Shown piece by piece: positions 1-8,280 of a stretch of DNA of 64,000 bases (position 1 is the first letter of the stretch; each line of letters starts with the position of its first letter). The stretch comes from Hydrogenophaga sp. BPS33 (GTDB taxonomy: Bacteria; Pseudomonadota; Gammaproteobacteria; Burkholderiales; Burkholderiaceae_C). Under the pieces are notes generated by a model, which did no database searches, had not been told where the DNA came from, and worked only from the letters and a program-made list of their open reading frames with translations. The DNA is taken from contig NZ_CP044549.1 of assembly GCF_009859475.1 (NCBI RefSeq), positions 186,001 to 250,000 on the forward strand, given 5' to 3'. Position numbers and translations under genes: made by a program.

Positions 1-414
1 GCGGTCCAGCGCTTCGAGCGCCAGCGCGCGTTCCTGCCGGTTGAACAGCTGGAACCAGCTGCGCCACCAGGGCATGCGGTGCAGGCGGCCGACCAGCACG
101 TTGACCAGCACCGGCAGGCGGTCGACCAGGTTGAACTGCTGGAACACGAAACCCACCTGCGCGCGGATCTGGCGCACGTCGCGCTGGATGGTGCCACCGC
201 GCTGCACGCAGCGGCCGTCGATCTCGATGCAGGAAGCGCTGCCCGCATCGGCCGGCATGAGGCCGGCAATGTGGCGCAGCAGCGTGGACTTGCCCGAGCC
301 GGACGCGCCGATCAAGGCCACCATCTCGCCCTGGGCGATGTCGAGGTGGATGTCGCGCAGCGCGTGCTTGCCGTTGGCGAAGTGCTTGTCGAGGTGGCGG
401 ATGTGCAGGGTCAT
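1..414 (-). CDS. phnC: Phosphonate ABC transporter ATP-binding protein (partial, C-terminus off the left edge)
   Basis: Only the first 138 codons are present, because the gene runs off the window at base 1. The product would energise phosphonate import at the inner membrane with PhnD (periplasmic) and PhnE (permease), which presumably lie beyond the edge. A Walker A motif GASGSGKST sits at residues 36-44, followed by a Q-loop region containing [12 protein letters not shown], a combination typical of PhnC. It is the last visible gene of the minus-strand phn block, 92 bases after phnM rather than overlapping it. An operator-like palindrome lies in that gap, so it may have its own promoter. The ATG at 414 is the obvious start. 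Confidence 0.9.
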   Translation of the reverse strand, partial: MTLHIRHLDKHFANGKHALRDIHLDIAQGEMVALIGASGSGKSTLLRHIAGLMPADAGSASCIEIDGRCVQRGGTIQRDVRQIRAQVGFVFQQFNLVDRLPVLVNVLVGRLHRMPWWRSWFQLFNRQERALALEALDR

Positions 415-429
415 GGTGTTCGTCCGTTC

Positions 430-443
430 AGATGTCTAGACAA
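430..443 (-). promoter_or_regulatory. Probable PhnF operator in front of phnC
   Basis: The plus-strand sequence AGATGTCTAGACAA contains the perfect palindrome TGTCTAGACA (433-442). The same 14 bases with one change occur at 6764-6777 in front of phnG, in the same orientation relative to the downstream gene. GntR/HutC-type PhnF regulators bind short palindromes of the GTCTAGAC type, so this is the likely site through which phnC is controlled separately from phnG-M. The binding assignment is inferred. Confidence 0.7.
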
Positions 444-506
444 GCAGTGTCGAAGCAGCCTGTGACAGTTTCTTGACGCTCATGGGAAGTTTTCGTGAGA
501 CGGCGC

Positions 507-1664
507 TCACATCACCCGCCGGCCTTCGCGCCAGACACCGCGCACCACGCCTTGCTGGCTGCCATCGGGCAGATTCACCACACGCACCTGGATGAGGTCG
601 GCGCGCAACTCGGGCTCGATCGCGCCCCGGTCGGTCAAGCCGGTGGCCAGCGCCGGGTTGCGGCTGACCATGGCCACCGCTTGAGGCAAGGGCGTGATGC
701 CGTCCTTCACCAGGCGCAGCACGGCGCTCAGCAGGCTGCCCGGCACGTAGTCGGACGAGAGGATGTCCAGCACGCCGTGGCGCGCCAGGTCGGCGGCGGC
801 GACGTTGCCCGAGTGCGAGCCGCCTCGAACGACGTTGGGCCCACCCATCACGGTGAGCAAACCGCGCTGGTGCGCGGCCTGCGCGGCGGCCAGCGTGGTC
901 GGGAACTCCGACATGCTGGCGCCCTCGGTGTGGGCCTGTTCCACGTGCGCCACCGTGGTGTCGTCGTGGCTGGCCAGGGCGATGCCGTTGGCGCGGCAGT
1001 AGTCCACGAAATACGCGCGGTGCGGCTCGGCGTACTGCGCCTGCAGCTGCGCCGAGTGCGCCACCTGGCGTTCGAACTTTTCCGGGCTCCAGCCCTTCTT
1101 GCCGGTGTAGTACACGCGGGCGTGGTCCAGGTTCTCCCACTGGCGCTGGCCGGGCGTGTGGTCCATCAGCGAGACCAGCGACAGGCGATCGTGGCCCTTG
1201 AAGGGCTCGAACAGGTCGATGGTGTTGGGCGCGGGCAGCTCGCAGCGCACGTGCAGGTGGTGGTCGGCGCGCAGCAGGTTCTCGCGCGCGCAGGCCTGCA
1301 GCGTGTCGATCAGTTTGTGCCAGGTGCTGCCGCGCAGGCTCTCGGGGTCGGCGTCGCCCACGCCGAGCGCGTCGAACACGGTGGTGATGCCGGCCGCGGT
1401 CACTTCCGCGTCGTGCGCCATCAGCGCGGGCATCTCGGCCCACTGCACCTTGGGGCGTGGCATGAGGTGGCGCTCCAGGTTGTCGGTGTGCATCTCCACC
1501 AGACCGGGCATGAGGTAATCACCCTCCAGGTCCACCGTGCCGGCAACACCGGTGCCATGGCCGTTGACGTCGTGGATGCGGCCGCTGCGCACCGAGACGC
1601 TGCCGTGGTGCACGGCGTCGGGCAGCACCACGCGGGCGTTGTTGAAGACGATGTCGTTGTTCAT
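507..1664 (-). CDS. phnM: Alpha-D-ribose 1-methylphosphonate 5-triphosphate diphosphatase
   Basis: This 385-residue amidohydrolase-superfamily protein is close to the usual PhnM length of about 380. In the C-P lyase pathway it removes pyrophosphate from ribose 1-methylphosphonate 5-triphosphate to give the 5-phosphate that PhnJ cleaves. The family signature DYLMPGLVEMHTDNLERHL lies near residue 45 and GGPNVVRGGSHSGN in the C-terminal half. The ATG at 1664 overlaps the end of phnL by 4 bases, so the two are translationally coupled. It closes the contiguous phnG-M run, and phnC follows after a regulatory gap. The assignment is firm. Confidence 0.93.
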   Translation of the reverse strand: MNNDIVFNNARVVLPDAVHHGSVSVRSGRIHDVNGHGTGVAGTVDLEGDYLMPGLVEMHTDNLERHLMPRPKVQWAEMPALMAHDAEVTAAGITTVFDALGVGDADPESLRGSTWHKLIDTLQACARENLLRADHHLHVRCELPAPNTIDLFEPFKGHDRLSLVSLMDHTPGQRQWENLDHARVYYTGKKGWSPEKFERQVAHSAQLQAQYAEPHRAYFVDYCRANGIALASHDDTTVAHVEQAHTEGASMSEFPTTLAAAQAAHQRGLLTVMGGPNVVRGGSHSGNVAAADLARHGVLDILSSDYVPGSLLSAVLRLVKDGITPLPQAVAMVSRNPALATGLTDRGAIEPELRADLIQVRVVNLPDGSQQGVVRGVWREGRRVM

Positions 1665-2377
1665 GCGCAGGCTCCCCGGAATTCGGCCACGTTCACGCGG
1701 CGGGTGGCGACGGCGTCGCCCACGTCGGCGTCGTGGAAGATGCCCATGACCGCCGCGCCGCGCGCCACGGCTTCGCGGATCAGCTCGATCACGGTCTGCG
1801 TGTTGGCCGCGTCGAGCGAGGCGGTAGGCTCGTCGAGCAACAGCAGCGGGCGTGGCTTGATCATGTTGCGCGCGATGTTGATGCGCTGCTGCTCGCCGCC
1901 CGAGAAGGTGGCCGGCGGCAAAGACCACAGGCGCTCGGGGATGCGCAGGCGCTGCAGCCACTGGCGCGCCTGTTCCCGCGCGGCCTCGCGCGCCGCGTCG
2001 TCGGGGGCGTCTTCGAACAGGGGCTCGGCCACCACGTCGAGCGCCGACACGCGCGGGATCACGCGCAGGAACTGGCTCACGTAACCCACGGTGTGGCGCC
2101 GCATCTGCACCAGGGTGCGTGGCGTGGCGGTGGTCACGTCGATCGGCTCGCGCGCGGGATCGTTCACGATGATCTGGCCGCTGTTGGCGCGGTAGTTGGC
2201 GTAGACCAGCTTGAGCAGCGTGCTCTTGCCCATGCCCGAGGGGCCGTCGAGCACCACGCATTCGCCGGGGGCGATGCGCAGGTCCACGGACTGCAGCACG
2301 CGCAGTTCGGCGCCGTGCTGGTGGTGCAGGGTGAAACTTTTGCTCACGCCCTGGAGTTGAAGTGCGGCGGTGTTCAT
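1661..2377 (-). CDS. phnL: C-P lyase accessory ABC-type ATPase PhnL
   Basis: The product is a 238-residue ABC ATPase that acts with PhnI, PhnG and PhnH in making the phosphonate-ribose triphosphate rather than in transport. Visible motifs are Walker A GPSGMGKST, the signature FSGGEQQRINIARN and Walker B PLLLLDEP. The GMGKS P-loop and the VGYVSQFLRVIPR stretch are typical of PhnL. The ATG at 2377 overlaps phnK by 4 bases, and the stop overlaps phnM by 4 bases. Longer in-frame openings upstream lie inside phnK and were not used. Confidence 0.93.
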   Translation of the reverse strand: MNTAALQLQGVSKSFTLHHQHGAELRVLQSVDLRIAPGECVVLDGPSGMGKSTLLKLVYANYRANSGQIIVNDPAREPIDVTTATPRTLVQMRRHTVGYVSQFLRVIPRVSALDVVAEPLFEDAPDDAAREAAREQARQWLQRLRIPERLWSLPPATFSGGEQQRINIARNMIKPRPLLLLDEPTASLDAANTQTVIELIREAVARGAAVMGIFHDADVGDAVATRRVNVAEFRGACA

Positions 2378-3165
2378 GGCTGGAGTACCGAGGAAACGAG
2401 AAGCTGGGTATAGGGGTGTTGCGGGTCGTCGAGCACCTGGTCGGTCAGGCCGGTCTCCACGATCACACCGCGCTGCATCACCGCCATGCGGTGCGCGAGC
2501 AGGCGCGCCACGGCCAGGTCGTGCGTGACGATCACCACCGCGAGCTGCATCTGCTGCGTGAGGCCGCGCAGCAGATCGAGCAGGCGCGCCTGCACCGACA
2601 CGTCCAGGCCCGAGGTGGGTTCGTCCATGAACACCAGTCGCGGTTGGGTCACGAGGTTGCGCGCGATCTGCAGGCGCTGGCGCATGCCGCCGGAGAAGGT
2701 GCGCGGCGCGTCGTCGATGCGGATGGCATCGATCTCCACGCGCTGCAGCCATTCCTCGGCCTGGCAGCGCAGGCGGCCGTAGTGGCGCTCGCCCAGTCCC
2801 ATGAGGCGTTCGCCGACGTTGGCGCCGGCCGACACGTCCATGCGCAGGCCATCGGCCGGGTTCTGGTGCACGAAGCCCCAGTCGGTGCGCGCGAGCAGGC
2901 GTTGCTGGGCCTCGCTCATGGCGTGGATGTCGCGCAGCTGGCCGTCGCGTCCGAGGAATTCGACGCTGCCCGCATCGGGCCGGCTGCGCGCGGCGATGGC
3001 GTTGAGCAGGGTGCTCTTGCCCGAGCCGGACTCGCCGACGATGGCCAGCACCTCGCCGGGCCAGAGATCGAAGGAGGCGCTGTCCAGCGCCACGCGGTCG
3101 CCGTAGCGTTTGGCCACGTCGCGCACGCGCAGCAGGGGGTTGGGGTCGGTGTGGAGGGTCTGCAT
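2374..3165 (-). CDS. phnK: C-P lyase complex ABC-type ATPase PhnK
   Basis: This 263-residue ABC ATPase is known to dock onto the PhnGHIJ core and is needed for C-P bond cleavage. Walker A GESGSGKST, the signature TFSGGMRQRLQIARN, Walker B RLVFMDEPTSGLDVSVQARLL and the switch histidine (VIVTHDL) are all present. It resembles oligopeptide-transporter ATPases, as PhnK does, but its place between phnJ/phnO and phnL settles the call. The start at 3165 leaves one base between it and the preceding acetyltransferase gene. Its stop overlaps the phnL start. Confidence 0.93.
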   Translation of the reverse strand: MQTLHTDPNPLLRVRDVAKRYGDRVALDSASFDLWPGEVLAIVGESGSGKSTLLNAIAARSRPDAGSVEFLGRDGQLRDIHAMSEAQQRLLARTDWGFVHQNPADGLRMDVSAGANVGERLMGLGERHYGRLRCQAEEWLQRVEIDAIRIDDAPRTFSGGMRQRLQIARNLVTQPRLVFMDEPTSGLDVSVQARLLDLLRGLTQQMQLAVVIVTHDLAVARLLAHRMAVMQRGVIVETGLTDQVLDDPQHPYTQLLVSSVLQP

Positions 3166-3166
3166 G

Positions 3167-3616
3167 TCAGAGGGTCTCGATCACGAAGCTCAGGCCGTGC
3201 TGTTGGAAGCCCAGCGCTTCGTAGAAGGCATGGGCCTGGGCGCGCTTGCGGTTGGAAGAGAGGGCGAGCTTGTAGGCACCTGCCGTGCGCGCCTGCTGCA
3301 GCGCGTGCGCCATCAGCGCGCGGCCGATGCCCTGGCCCTGCCGCTCGGCGCTCACCACCACGTCTTCGGCAATCGCTGATGGCGTGCCCATGTGGGCCAG
3401 GTTGTGCATCACCAGCAGCGCGTAGGTGCCGACCACCGTGCCCTCGGCGTCGCAGGCCACAAACAGGCGGTAGCTCGGGTAGCGCTGGAACTCGCGCCAG
3501 ATGCGCTGGGCTTCGGGCAGAGGCAGCACCTGTTCGTCGTCCATGCCGGGTTGGGCGTAGAGAGCGAGCACCGCCGGCAGGTCGGCCTGCTGGGCCAGGC
3601 GGATCTGAACGCTCAT
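3167..3616 (-). CDS. phnO: GNAT acetyltransferase, PhnO-like (aminoalkylphosphonate N-acetyltransferase)
   Basis: A 149-residue GCN5-type acetyltransferase lies inside the C-P lyase operon between phnJ and phnK. The acetyl-CoA loop QGQGIGRALM, the beta4 region AEDVVVS and the C-terminal HAFYEALGF are clear. PhnO of enteric bacteria (144 residues) acetylates aminoalkylphosphonates so that C-P lyase can use or tolerate them. Length and context fit that role, although in E. coli phnO comes after phnN rather than between phnJ and phnK. The start at 3616 overlaps phnJ by 4 bases. The substrate is inferred from context, and another amine or phosphonate is possible. Confidence 0.7.
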   Translation of the reverse strand: MSVQIRLAQQADLPAVLALYAQPGMDDEQVLPLPEAQRIWREFQRYPSYRLFVACDAEGTVVGTYALLVMHNLAHMGTPSAIAEDVVVSAERQGQGIGRALMAHALQQARTAGAYKLALSSNRKRAQAHAFYEALGFQQHGLSFVIETL

Positions 3617-4512
3617 GCGGCGCTCCCATTCTGCTCGGCCTGGCGCGTCTGGCAGTAGTCGGAGTCGGAGCACACGTGCAGGCGCTGGCCGGCGTTGTCG
3701 GTGATGACCTCGTCGAGGAAGCTGTCCTGCGCGCCGCACAGCGCGCAGACCGCGTCCCATTTCTGCACCTCGAACGGGTGGTCCTCGAAGCCCAGGCTCT
3801 CGACCTCGGTGTACGGCGGTACCGCGTAGATGCGTTTCTCGCGGCCCGCGCCAAACAGCTGCAGCGCCGGGTTCATGTGCATCTTGGGGTTGTCGAACTT
3901 GGGGATCGGCGAGGGCGCCATGATGTAGCGGCCGTTGACCATCACCGGGTAGTCGTAAGTGGTGGCAATGTGGCCGTAGCGCGCGATGTCCTCGTACAGC
4001 TTGACGTGCATCAGGCCGTACTCGGCCAGGCCGTGCAGGGTGCGGGTTTCGGTCTCGCGCGGCTCCAGCCTTTGCATGGGCTCGGGCACCGGCACCTGGT
4101 AGACGATGACCTGGCCCTCGGTGAGCGCGGTCTCCGGGATGCGGTGGCGCGTCTGGATCAGCGTGGCCTCTGTCGTGCGCGTGGTGGTCGGCACACCGGC
4201 CGTGCGCTGGAAGAAGCGGCGGATGTTGACCGCGTTGACGGTGTCGTCCGAGCCCTGGTCGATCACCTTGAGCGTGTCGCCGGGCCCGATCACCGAGGCC
4301 GTGACCTGGATGCCGCCCGTGCCCCAGCCATAGGGCAGCGGCATCTCGCGCGAGCCGAACGGCACCTGGTAGCCGGGGATGGCGATGGCCTTGAGGATGG
4401 CGCGCCGGATCATGCGCTTGGTGCGCTCGTCCAGGTAGGCGAAGTTCACGCCGGTCTCGGTATGGGCAGCCTCGGCTTGGGCGATGAGAGGGGATTCGAT
4501 CGGGGCGTTCAT
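3613..4512 (-). CDS. phnJ: C-P lyase catalytic subunit (radical SAM, alpha-D-ribose 1-methylphosphonate 5-phosphate C-P-lyase)
   Basis: PhnJ is a 299-residue radical-SAM enzyme that breaks the carbon-phosphorus bond, releasing methane (or another hydrocarbon) and ribose 1,2-cyclic phosphate 5-phosphate. The unusual cysteine pattern is intact: C256-x2-C259-x21-C281-x5-C287, the spacing known for PhnJ iron-sulfur binding. The GYQVPFGSREMP and PYGWGTGG blocks near the N-terminus match the conserved glycyl-radical region. The ATG at 4512 overlaps the phnI stop by 4 bases. It forms the core complex with PhnG, PhnH and PhnI. The gene looks complete and functional. Confidence 0.96.
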   Translation of the reverse strand: MNAPIESPLIAQAEAAHTETGVNFAYLDERTKRMIRRAILKAIAIPGYQVPFGSREMPLPYGWGTGGIQVTASVIGPGDTLKVIDQGSDDTVNAVNIRRFFQRTAGVPTTTRTTEATLIQTRHRIPETALTEGQVIVYQVPVPEPMQRLEPRETETRTLHGLAEYGLMHVKLYEDIARYGHIATTYDYPVMVNGRYIMAPSPIPKFDNPKMHMNPALQLFGAGREKRIYAVPPYTEVESLGFEDHPFEVQKWDAVCALCGAQDSFLDEVITDNAGQRLHVCSDSDYCQTRQAEQNGSAA

Positions 4513-5615
4513 GCGTGGTCCTCCTGCGTGTCCCGGGCTTGCTCGGCCGCCTGCGCGCGCATCTTGCGCACCAGCTCCAACTCGGCCTGGAAGTCGACGT
4601 AGTGCGGCAGCTTCAGGTGCTGCACGAAGCCCGAGGCTTCCAGGCTGTCGCTGTGCGAGAGCACGAACTCGGGCATCTGCGCGGGCGATTCGACCGCTTC
4701 GCCCAACTCCTCGGCGCGCAGCGCGCGGTCCACCAGGCTCATGGCCATGGCCTTGCGCTCGCAGTGGCCGAAGACCAGGCCGTAACCGCGCGTGAACTGC
4801 GGGGGTTCGTTCTTGCTGCCGGCGAACTGGTTGACCATCTCGCACTCGGTGACCTCGATGTCGCCGATGGAGATCGCAAAACCCAGTTCCTCGGGCACCA
4901 CTTCCAGCGCCACGCGGCCCAGCCGCAGCTCGCCCACGAACGGGTGCGAGTGCGCGTAGCCGCGCTGGGTCGAATACGCCATGGCCAGCAGGTAGCCTTC
5001 GTCGCCACGCGCGAGGTTCTGCAGGCGCGTGGCCCGGTCTGCGGGAAAGCGCAGCGGCTCGCGCGTGAGGTCGTTGGGTGCGGGGTCGTGCTCGGGTCGC
5101 GGGTGGCGTTCGATCAGGCCTTCCTGGTTCAGCAGGTCGACCACGCGCGGCACCGCTTCTTCCAGCGACGCCGCCACGTCTGCCGTGGGGTGTTCGGCAC
5201 CAGCGCCTTGCGCCAGCAGCGTGAAGTCGAGCAGACGCTGCGTGTAGTCGTAGGTCGGGCCGAGCACCTGGCCGCCGGGCAGGTCCTTGAAGGTGGCCGA
5301 GATCCGGCGCTCCAGTTGCATGCGCGCGGTGTCCAGCGGCTCGGTGCTGCCCAGGCGGGGCAGGGTGGCGCGGTAGGCACGCAGCAGGAAGATGGCTTCC
5401 ACCAGGTCGCCGCTGGCCTGCTTGATCGCCAGCGCGGCGAGCTCGGGGTCGCACACCGAGCCTTCGGTCATCACGCGGTCCACCGCCAGCTTGAGCTGCG
5501 CCTGGATCTGCGCCACGCCCAGTTCGGGCAGGGCGGTGTCGCCACGGCGCTGCTGGTCGAGCAGCTTGTAGCTGTTGAGAATGGCGGCTTCACCGCCCTT
5601 GACGGCCACGTACAT
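4509..5615 (-). CDS. phnI: C-P lyase core subunit PhnI (nucleosidase subunit)
   Basis: PhnI (368 residues) with PhnG, PhnH and PhnL makes the ribose triphosphonate from ATP and phosphonate. It starts MYVAVKGGEAAI, the highly conserved PhnI N-terminus, which fixes the start at 5615 although the frame stays open further upstream. Conserved family stretches include QAELELVRKMRAQ near the C-terminus. It lies 2 bases after phnH and overlaps phnJ by 4. The length is slightly above the E. coli protein (354). Confidence 0.95.
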   Translation of the reverse strand: MYVAVKGGEAAILNSYKLLDQQRRGDTALPELGVAQIQAQLKLAVDRVMTEGSVCDPELAALAIKQASGDLVEAIFLLRAYRATLPRLGSTEPLDTARMQLERRISATFKDLPGGQVLGPTYDYTQRLLDFTLLAQGAGAEHPTADVAASLEEAVPRVVDLLNQEGLIERHPRPEHDPAPNDLTREPLRFPADRATRLQNLARGDEGYLLAMAYSTQRGYAHSHPFVGELRLGRVALEVVPEELGFAISIGDIEVTECEMVNQFAGSKNEPPQFTRGYGLVFGHCERKAMAMSLVDRALRAEELGEAVESPAQMPEFVLSHSDSLEASGFVQHLKLPHYVDFQAELELVRKMRAQAAEQARDTQEDHA

Positions 5616-5617
5616 GT

Positions 5618-6244
5618 TCAGGCCTCCTCGGTGTGTTGCGGCGCGGCCGCGCCGATGCGGGTGGTGCGTGGCAGGCCGGCGACGTGGCTCGGCGTGCACA
5701 GGAACACGTCGACACCGCGCGGGAACGCGGCGTGGTTGTCGACCCATTGCGCGGCGAAATCACCGGGCAGACCGTCGACCGACAGATCCGCCGTGCCGGG
5801 AATGCCGGGACCGCTGAGCGTCCATGCGCCGCCATCCTGTGCAAGCACGTCCAGCACGCAGGTGGTGGAGTGGTCGGGCTGGTTGTCGCTGCCACCGACA
5901 AGACGGGCCAACGCGGGCATCGCATCGCCCCTGGCCACCCACACGAACTGCGCGGCGCCGGCTTCGGCCACGAGCTGGCAACCGGTGTGAAAGCGCAGCC
6001 AGGGCGCGGCGTCGGACGCGGCGAGCTTGGGCGACAGCCACACCGTGCAGTCGGCATCGAGCAGCGCGAGCAGCAGCACCGCCGCCGCGCCATGGCCTTG
6101 CCGTGGCCGCTCGGCCTGCATGGGCATGGCGGCCCAGCGGCCGGGGTAGGACAACGCGTTCATGGCGGCGCGGAACGCGGCCTGGCTGCCGAAGGCTTCG
6201 TGCTCGAAGCCGCCGACGATGTGTTGCAGATCGGTGGCGTTCAT
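5618..6244 (-). CDS. phnH: C-P lyase core subunit PhnH
   Basis: PhnH (208 residues; 194 in E. coli) is a structural and catalytic partner of PhnG, PhnI and PhnJ in the cytoplasmic C-P lyase core. The N-terminal SQAAFRAAMNALSYPGR block is the family hallmark, and the C-terminal WVDNHAAFPRGVDVFL is also typical. The start at 6244 overlaps the phnG stop by 4 bases, consistent with coupled translation of complex subunits. Confidence 0.94.
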   Translation of the reverse strand: MNATDLQHIVGGFEHEAFGSQAAFRAAMNALSYPGRWAAMPMQAERPRQGHGAAAVLLLALLDADCTVWLSPKLAASDAAPWLRFHTGCQLVAEAGAAQFVWVARGDAMPALARLVGGSDNQPDHSTTCVLDVLAQDGGAWTLSGPGIPGTADLSVDGLPGDFAAQWVDNHAAFPRGVDVFLCTPSHVAGLPRTTRIGAAAPQHTEEA

Positions 6245-6747
6245 GCGCCGTCCTCCTCGCCTTCGGTGGCCGAACCCGACTCTCGCGCCACGGTGAAGAA
6301 CTCGACCTTGGTGGTCTGCGCACGCGCCTGGCGTTGCGCGGCTTCCTGGCGCAGGTGCACGCGGATCGGTTCGAGCAGGCTGCGCTCCAGCGCGGCCTGG
6401 CGCGCGGGTTCCTGCAGCAGCGCGTCGGCCACGGCGGCCAGGCGCGCCTGGCGCCGATTGCGGCCCACCACGTAGGCCACGCCCACCGGGGCATCGCCTG
6501 GGCGTGCACGCAGCGCACAGCGCGTGACCGTGACCTCGCCCAGGTTGAAGCGCTCGCCGGTGCCGCCCGCGCGGCCCTGCACCATCATCAGGCCGGTTTC
6601 GGGCCGGCGCAGCCAGCGCACATCGGTGTGCGCATCGGCCGCCAGCGCGGCCTGCAACAAGCCTTCGGGTGCGCGGGCCAGCAGCGCCATCCAGGCCTGC
6701 CGGTCCATCGGCCGGTTGGGTTGCGCATTGTCAAATGCATGAAACAT
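6241..6747 (-). CDS. phnG: C-P lyase core subunit PhnG
   Basis: PhnG (168 residues from this start) is the first gene of the C-P lyase operon. MDRQAWMALLARAPEGLL matches the conserved PhnG start region, and GEVTVTRCALR with VGVAYVVGRNRRQA match its core. I chose the ATG at 6747 because the frame's upstream ATG at 6783 would put the operator (6764-6777) inside the gene. An internal ATG at 6708 (giving 155 residues) is closer to the E. coli length of 150 and cannot be excluded. No strong ribosome-binding site is visible for either. Confidence 0.88.
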   Translation of the reverse strand: MFHAFDNAQPNRPMDRQAWMALLARAPEGLLQAALAADAHTDVRWLRRPETGLMMVQGRAGGTGERFNLGEVTVTRCALRARPGDAPVGVAYVVGRNRRQARLAAVADALLQEPARQAALERSLLEPIRVHLRQEAAQRQARAQTTKVEFFTVARESGSATEGEEDGA

Positions 6748-6763
6748 GTCGGTGGTACTCTGT

Positions 6764-6777
6764 AGATGTCTATACAA
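6764..6777. promoter_or_regulatory. Probable PhnF operator in the phnG-phnF divergent region
   Basis: AGATGTCTATACAA matches the element before phnC at 13 of 14 positions. The palindrome core TGTCTATACA occupies 6767-6776. It lies 17 bases upstream of the chosen phnG start and about 45 upstream of phnF, so one site could repress both directions. Assignment to PhnF is inferred from its position and its second occurrence at 430-443. Confidence 0.72.
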
Positions 6778-6821
6778 CTTCAAACACAGCCCCGAGCGTA
6801 GAGACGCACTGTGTCCCTTTC

Positions 6822-7577
6822 ATGACAACGAACCTGGTTTTTGAAGCCGATGGCGGGCAGCCCGCGCGCCCCAGCTTCTGGTCGCACATCGCCAACGAGA
6901 TCGCGCAGGCCATTGGCCAAGGCGTGTACGCACCGGGTGAACGCCTGCCTTCGGAGCACACGCTGGCCGAGTCCTTCGGTGTGAACCGGCACACCATCCG
7001 CCGCTCGATCGCGGCGCTGTGCCAACGCGGCCTGCTGCGCTCCGAGCAGGGCAGCGGCACCTACGTGGAAGACTTCGCGGTGGACCTCGCCATCGGCAAG
7101 CGCACGCGGCACCGCCAGAACCTGGCGCAGGCCGGTTTGCGCGGCGGGCTGCAGGTGCTGATGGCCGAGCGCGTGCGCGCGAATGCCGAGCAGGCGCGCG
7201 CGCTGCAGGTGCCCGCGCGCAACGCGCTGCTGCATCTGCAAATCCTGGGCGAAGGCAATGGGCAACCGCTGCACGTGAGCGACCGCTACTTCCCGCTGCC
7301 GCGCTTCGAAGGGCTGGAAGACGTGGTGCGCGAGACCGGTTCGATCACCGCCGCCTTTGCCGCGTGCGGCGTGAACGACTATGTGCGCCACGAAAGCCGC
7401 ATCAGCGCGCGCCTGCCCGGCAGCGACACGGCCGCGCTGCTGCGCCAGCCGGTCACGCGGCCCGTGTTGCTGGTGACCAAGGTCAACACCGATTTGAAGG
7501 ATTGCCCGATCGAACTGGCCGAGACCTGGTTTGCCGGCGACCGCGTCACGCTCACGGTGAACCACGATGGCGAATGA
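6822..7577 (+). CDS. phnF: GntR/HutC-family phosphonate regulator PhnF
   Basis: This 251-residue transcription factor has an N-terminal winged helix-turn-helix at about residues 20-85 (RLPSEHTLAESFGVNRHT, then a GSGTYV wing). Its C-terminal UTRA-type effector domain contains PLHVSDRYFPLPRFEGL and PIELAETWFAGDRV. PhnF proteins repress phn genes when phosphate is plentiful or an effector is absent. It is divergent from phnG, with a shared palindrome between them. The ATG at 6822 gives a normal length, and the longer open frame upstream overlaps phnG. It overlaps the next gene by 11 bases, so phnF, the DUF1045 gene and phnN form a coupled operon. Confidence 0.9.
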   Translation: MTTNLVFEADGGQPARPSFWSHIANEIAQAIGQGVYAPGERLPSEHTLAESFGVNRHTIRRSIAALCQRGLLRSEQGSGTYVEDFAVDLAIGKRTRHRQNLAQAGLRGGLQVLMAERVRANAEQARALQVPARNALLHLQILGEGNGQPLHVSDRYFPLPRFEGLEDVVRETGSITAAFAACGVNDYVRHESRISARLPGSDTAALLRQPVTRPVLLVTKVNTDLKDCPIELAETWFAGDRVTLTVNHDGE

Positions 7578-8280
7578 ACCTTTGCAACCGCACCGCGTGG
7601 CGGTGTATTTCGCGCCGCCCGTGCAAAGCCCCTGGTGGCAGATCGGCAGCCAGTGGCTGGGGCGCTGCGCGGCCACCGGCAGGTTGTTCGACGCACACGA
7701 GGTGCCGGGCGTGCCCGCCGACAGCTTGCGCGCATTGACCGCGGAGCCACGCCGCTACGGTTTTCACGCCACGCTCAAGCCGCCGTTTCGCCTGCAACAA
7801 GGCCTGGACCTGGGCCACGTGCTGGAGGCGCTGGACCGTTTGGGCCGCGACACCGCGCCGTTCACCTTGCCCCCTTTGCGCGTGGCGATGCTGGGCGACT
7901 TCCTGGCCCTGCGGCCTGAAGGCGACAACGCCCTGGCCAACGCGGTGGCGGCCCACTGCGTGACCACGCTGCAGCCCCTGGCCTCGGCGCTCTACCCCGA
8001 CGAGCTGGCGCGGCGGCGGCGCCAGCCCCTCACGCCCGAGCAGGACGCGCTGCTGCTGCGCTGGGGCTACCCCTGGGTGCTGCAGCAGTTCCGCTTCCAC
8101 CTCTCCCTCACCGGCGGCCTCGGCAGCTGCAGCGAGACGCAGCGCGCGGCGTTGCAGCAAGCGGCCCAGGCGCTGTTCCACCCGCTGCCCGCGGCGCGCT
8201 TCGACCACATCGCCGTCTTCGTCGAGCCGCGCCCGGGCGCGGACTTCGTGCTCACCGACCGTGTGGCGCTGCGCGGATGA
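7567..8280 (+). CDS. DUF1045 phosphonate-metabolism protein (2H phosphoesterase fold)
   Basis: The product is a 237-residue DUF1045-family protein, a family found almost only beside C-P lyase genes. Two phosphoesterase motifs are visible: YGFHATLKPP around His67 and FRFHLSLTGG around His178, the paired HxT/S signature of 2H phosphoesterases. A role opening the cyclic ribose phosphate made by C-P lyase is plausible (enteric bacteria use PhnP for this, and no phnP is seen here), but this is inference. It overlaps phnF by 11 bases and phnN by 4. Confidence 0.82.
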   Translation: MANEPLQPHRVAVYFAPPVQSPWWQIGSQWLGRCAATGRLFDAHEVPGVPADSLRALTAEPRRYGFHATLKPPFRLQQGLDLGHVLEALDRLGRDTAPFTLPPLRVAMLGDFLALRPEGDNALANAVAAHCVTTLQPLASALYPDELARRRRQPLTPEQDALLLRWGYPWVLQQFRFHLSLTGGLGSCSETQRAALQQAAQALFHPLPAARFDHIAVFVEPRPGADFVLTDRVALRG

